From: Arma custos
Lineage: Eukaryota; Arthropoda; Insecta; Hemiptera; Pentatomidae
DNA: 64,000 bases
Assembly (NCBI GenBank): GCA_037127475.1
Contig: CM073759.1
Span: 171,803,202-171,867,201 of the forward strand
Reading direction: 5' to 3'
The stretch's first letter is position 1, and every line of letters starts with the position of its first letter. Shown in pieces: positions 63,621 through 64,000 of the stretch. The notes beneath the pieces are model-generated. The model saw only the letters and a list, made by a program, of their open reading frames with translations. It ran no database searches and was not told where the DNA came from. The position numbers were made by a program, and so were the translations under genes.

Positions 63621-64000
63621 AAATTAAATTTAAACACATATAATTCACTAAATCTTTCCCATTTTTCTAAAAACAAAAATACTTCTTCATTATATAAAAA
63701 ACGGTTTTCTCGCATCCTCCAAAACATCTCGGTTCATTTTATATGAAAATGAATCCAAATTTGAAATCTCAACGGCTTCGTCTTTTGTAGCTCGCTGCTC
63801 AACCTATGAATTTAAAATTCATAAATTAGCTTCTATTTATATACCTTAACTCCACACTGCTTAGCGTTAGCAGAAGACTATATTCAAATTATCAAATTCA
63901 TCACGCTCCCAAGAAAATTTGAAAGATATGCTCCCGTATCTTCCGTAAACCGTATACTTATTATTGGAATCCGATATCGTCTTATGAGACTACTATTGAA
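63621..64000. other. Sequence right of the LOA-like element
   Basis: The first ~100 bp continue the older RT fragment (minus strand). The rest, to the window edge, has no gene that I recognise. Confidence 0.4.

Noticed and set aside
63539..63727. 62-codon minus-strand frame
   Set aside because: Spans the junction between the LOA 3' end and the older RT fragment; chance fusion.

Overview
Eukaryotic, AT-rich nuclear DNA, almost certainly from an insect. A hemipteran is my guess but is not proven. The signs are spliced-gene signals, long (AT)n runs, a tRNA-derived SINE family with target-site duplications (TSDs), non-LTR retrotransposons (Jockey-like, RTE-like, LOA-like), Penelope-like elements (PLEs), and DNA transposons (Merlin, hAT, PIF/Harbinger, a CMC-like element). 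There are no bacterial-type operons, no rRNA, no CRISPR array and no clearly functional tRNA gene.

Host genes are few. (1) Two paralogous ankyrin-repeat genes lie on the minus strand. One is cut by the left edge (1-243) and the other is complete (19716-21476). Both appear intronless in the coding part and share a 5'-UTR splice acceptor. A second conserved upstream block (about 13.56-13.99 kb and 23.50-23.98 kb) suggests the whole locus was duplicated and then inflated by transposons. (2) A single-exon 968-codon cohesin SCC3/STAG-family gene lies at 40969-43875, directly after a good splice acceptor.

Layout. 0.8-3.1 kb: decayed Jockey-like element. 3.3-3.9 kb: short hAT derivative that kept the transposase tail. 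4.8-5.3 kb: RTE-like relic. 6.84-10.58 kb: a PLE arranged as a 3.7-kb palindrome with two 1,104-bp, nearly identical inverted arms, PLE RT and GIY-YIG remnants in the loop, hammerhead-ribozyme-like motifs in each arm and a 13-bp TSD. 10.6-14.9 kb: diverged tandem duplications and the first conserved upstream block. 14.9-16.9 kb: Merlin-type element holding a non-LTR gag relic. 17-31.5 kb: ankyrin gene 2 with SINEs and retroposon fragments. 31.9-38.6 kb: cluster of one interspersed repeat interrupted by an endonuclease relic and by a 2.2-kb DNA transposon with a long transposase ORF. 38.9-39.7 kb: internally deleted Merlin. 41-44.3 kb: STAG-like gene. 46.7-54.6 kb: SINEs, a PLE fold-back, a tRNA-like fold-back and RT scraps. 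56.1-57.2 kb: Harbinger relic inside a Jockey-like copy. 58.3-63.6 kb: full-length LOA-like retrotransposon with a 14-bp TSD, DUF4780-type ORF1, and an ORF2 (endonuclease, RT, RNase H) broken by one frameshift.

The host genes form no pathway. What links the window is layered insertion: several TSDs can be read exactly, so nesting order and relative age can be inferred. The features most worth a second look are the PLE palindrome with its ribozyme-like motifs, the intronless STAG gene, the duplicated ankyrin locus and the near-intact LOA and CMC-like elements.
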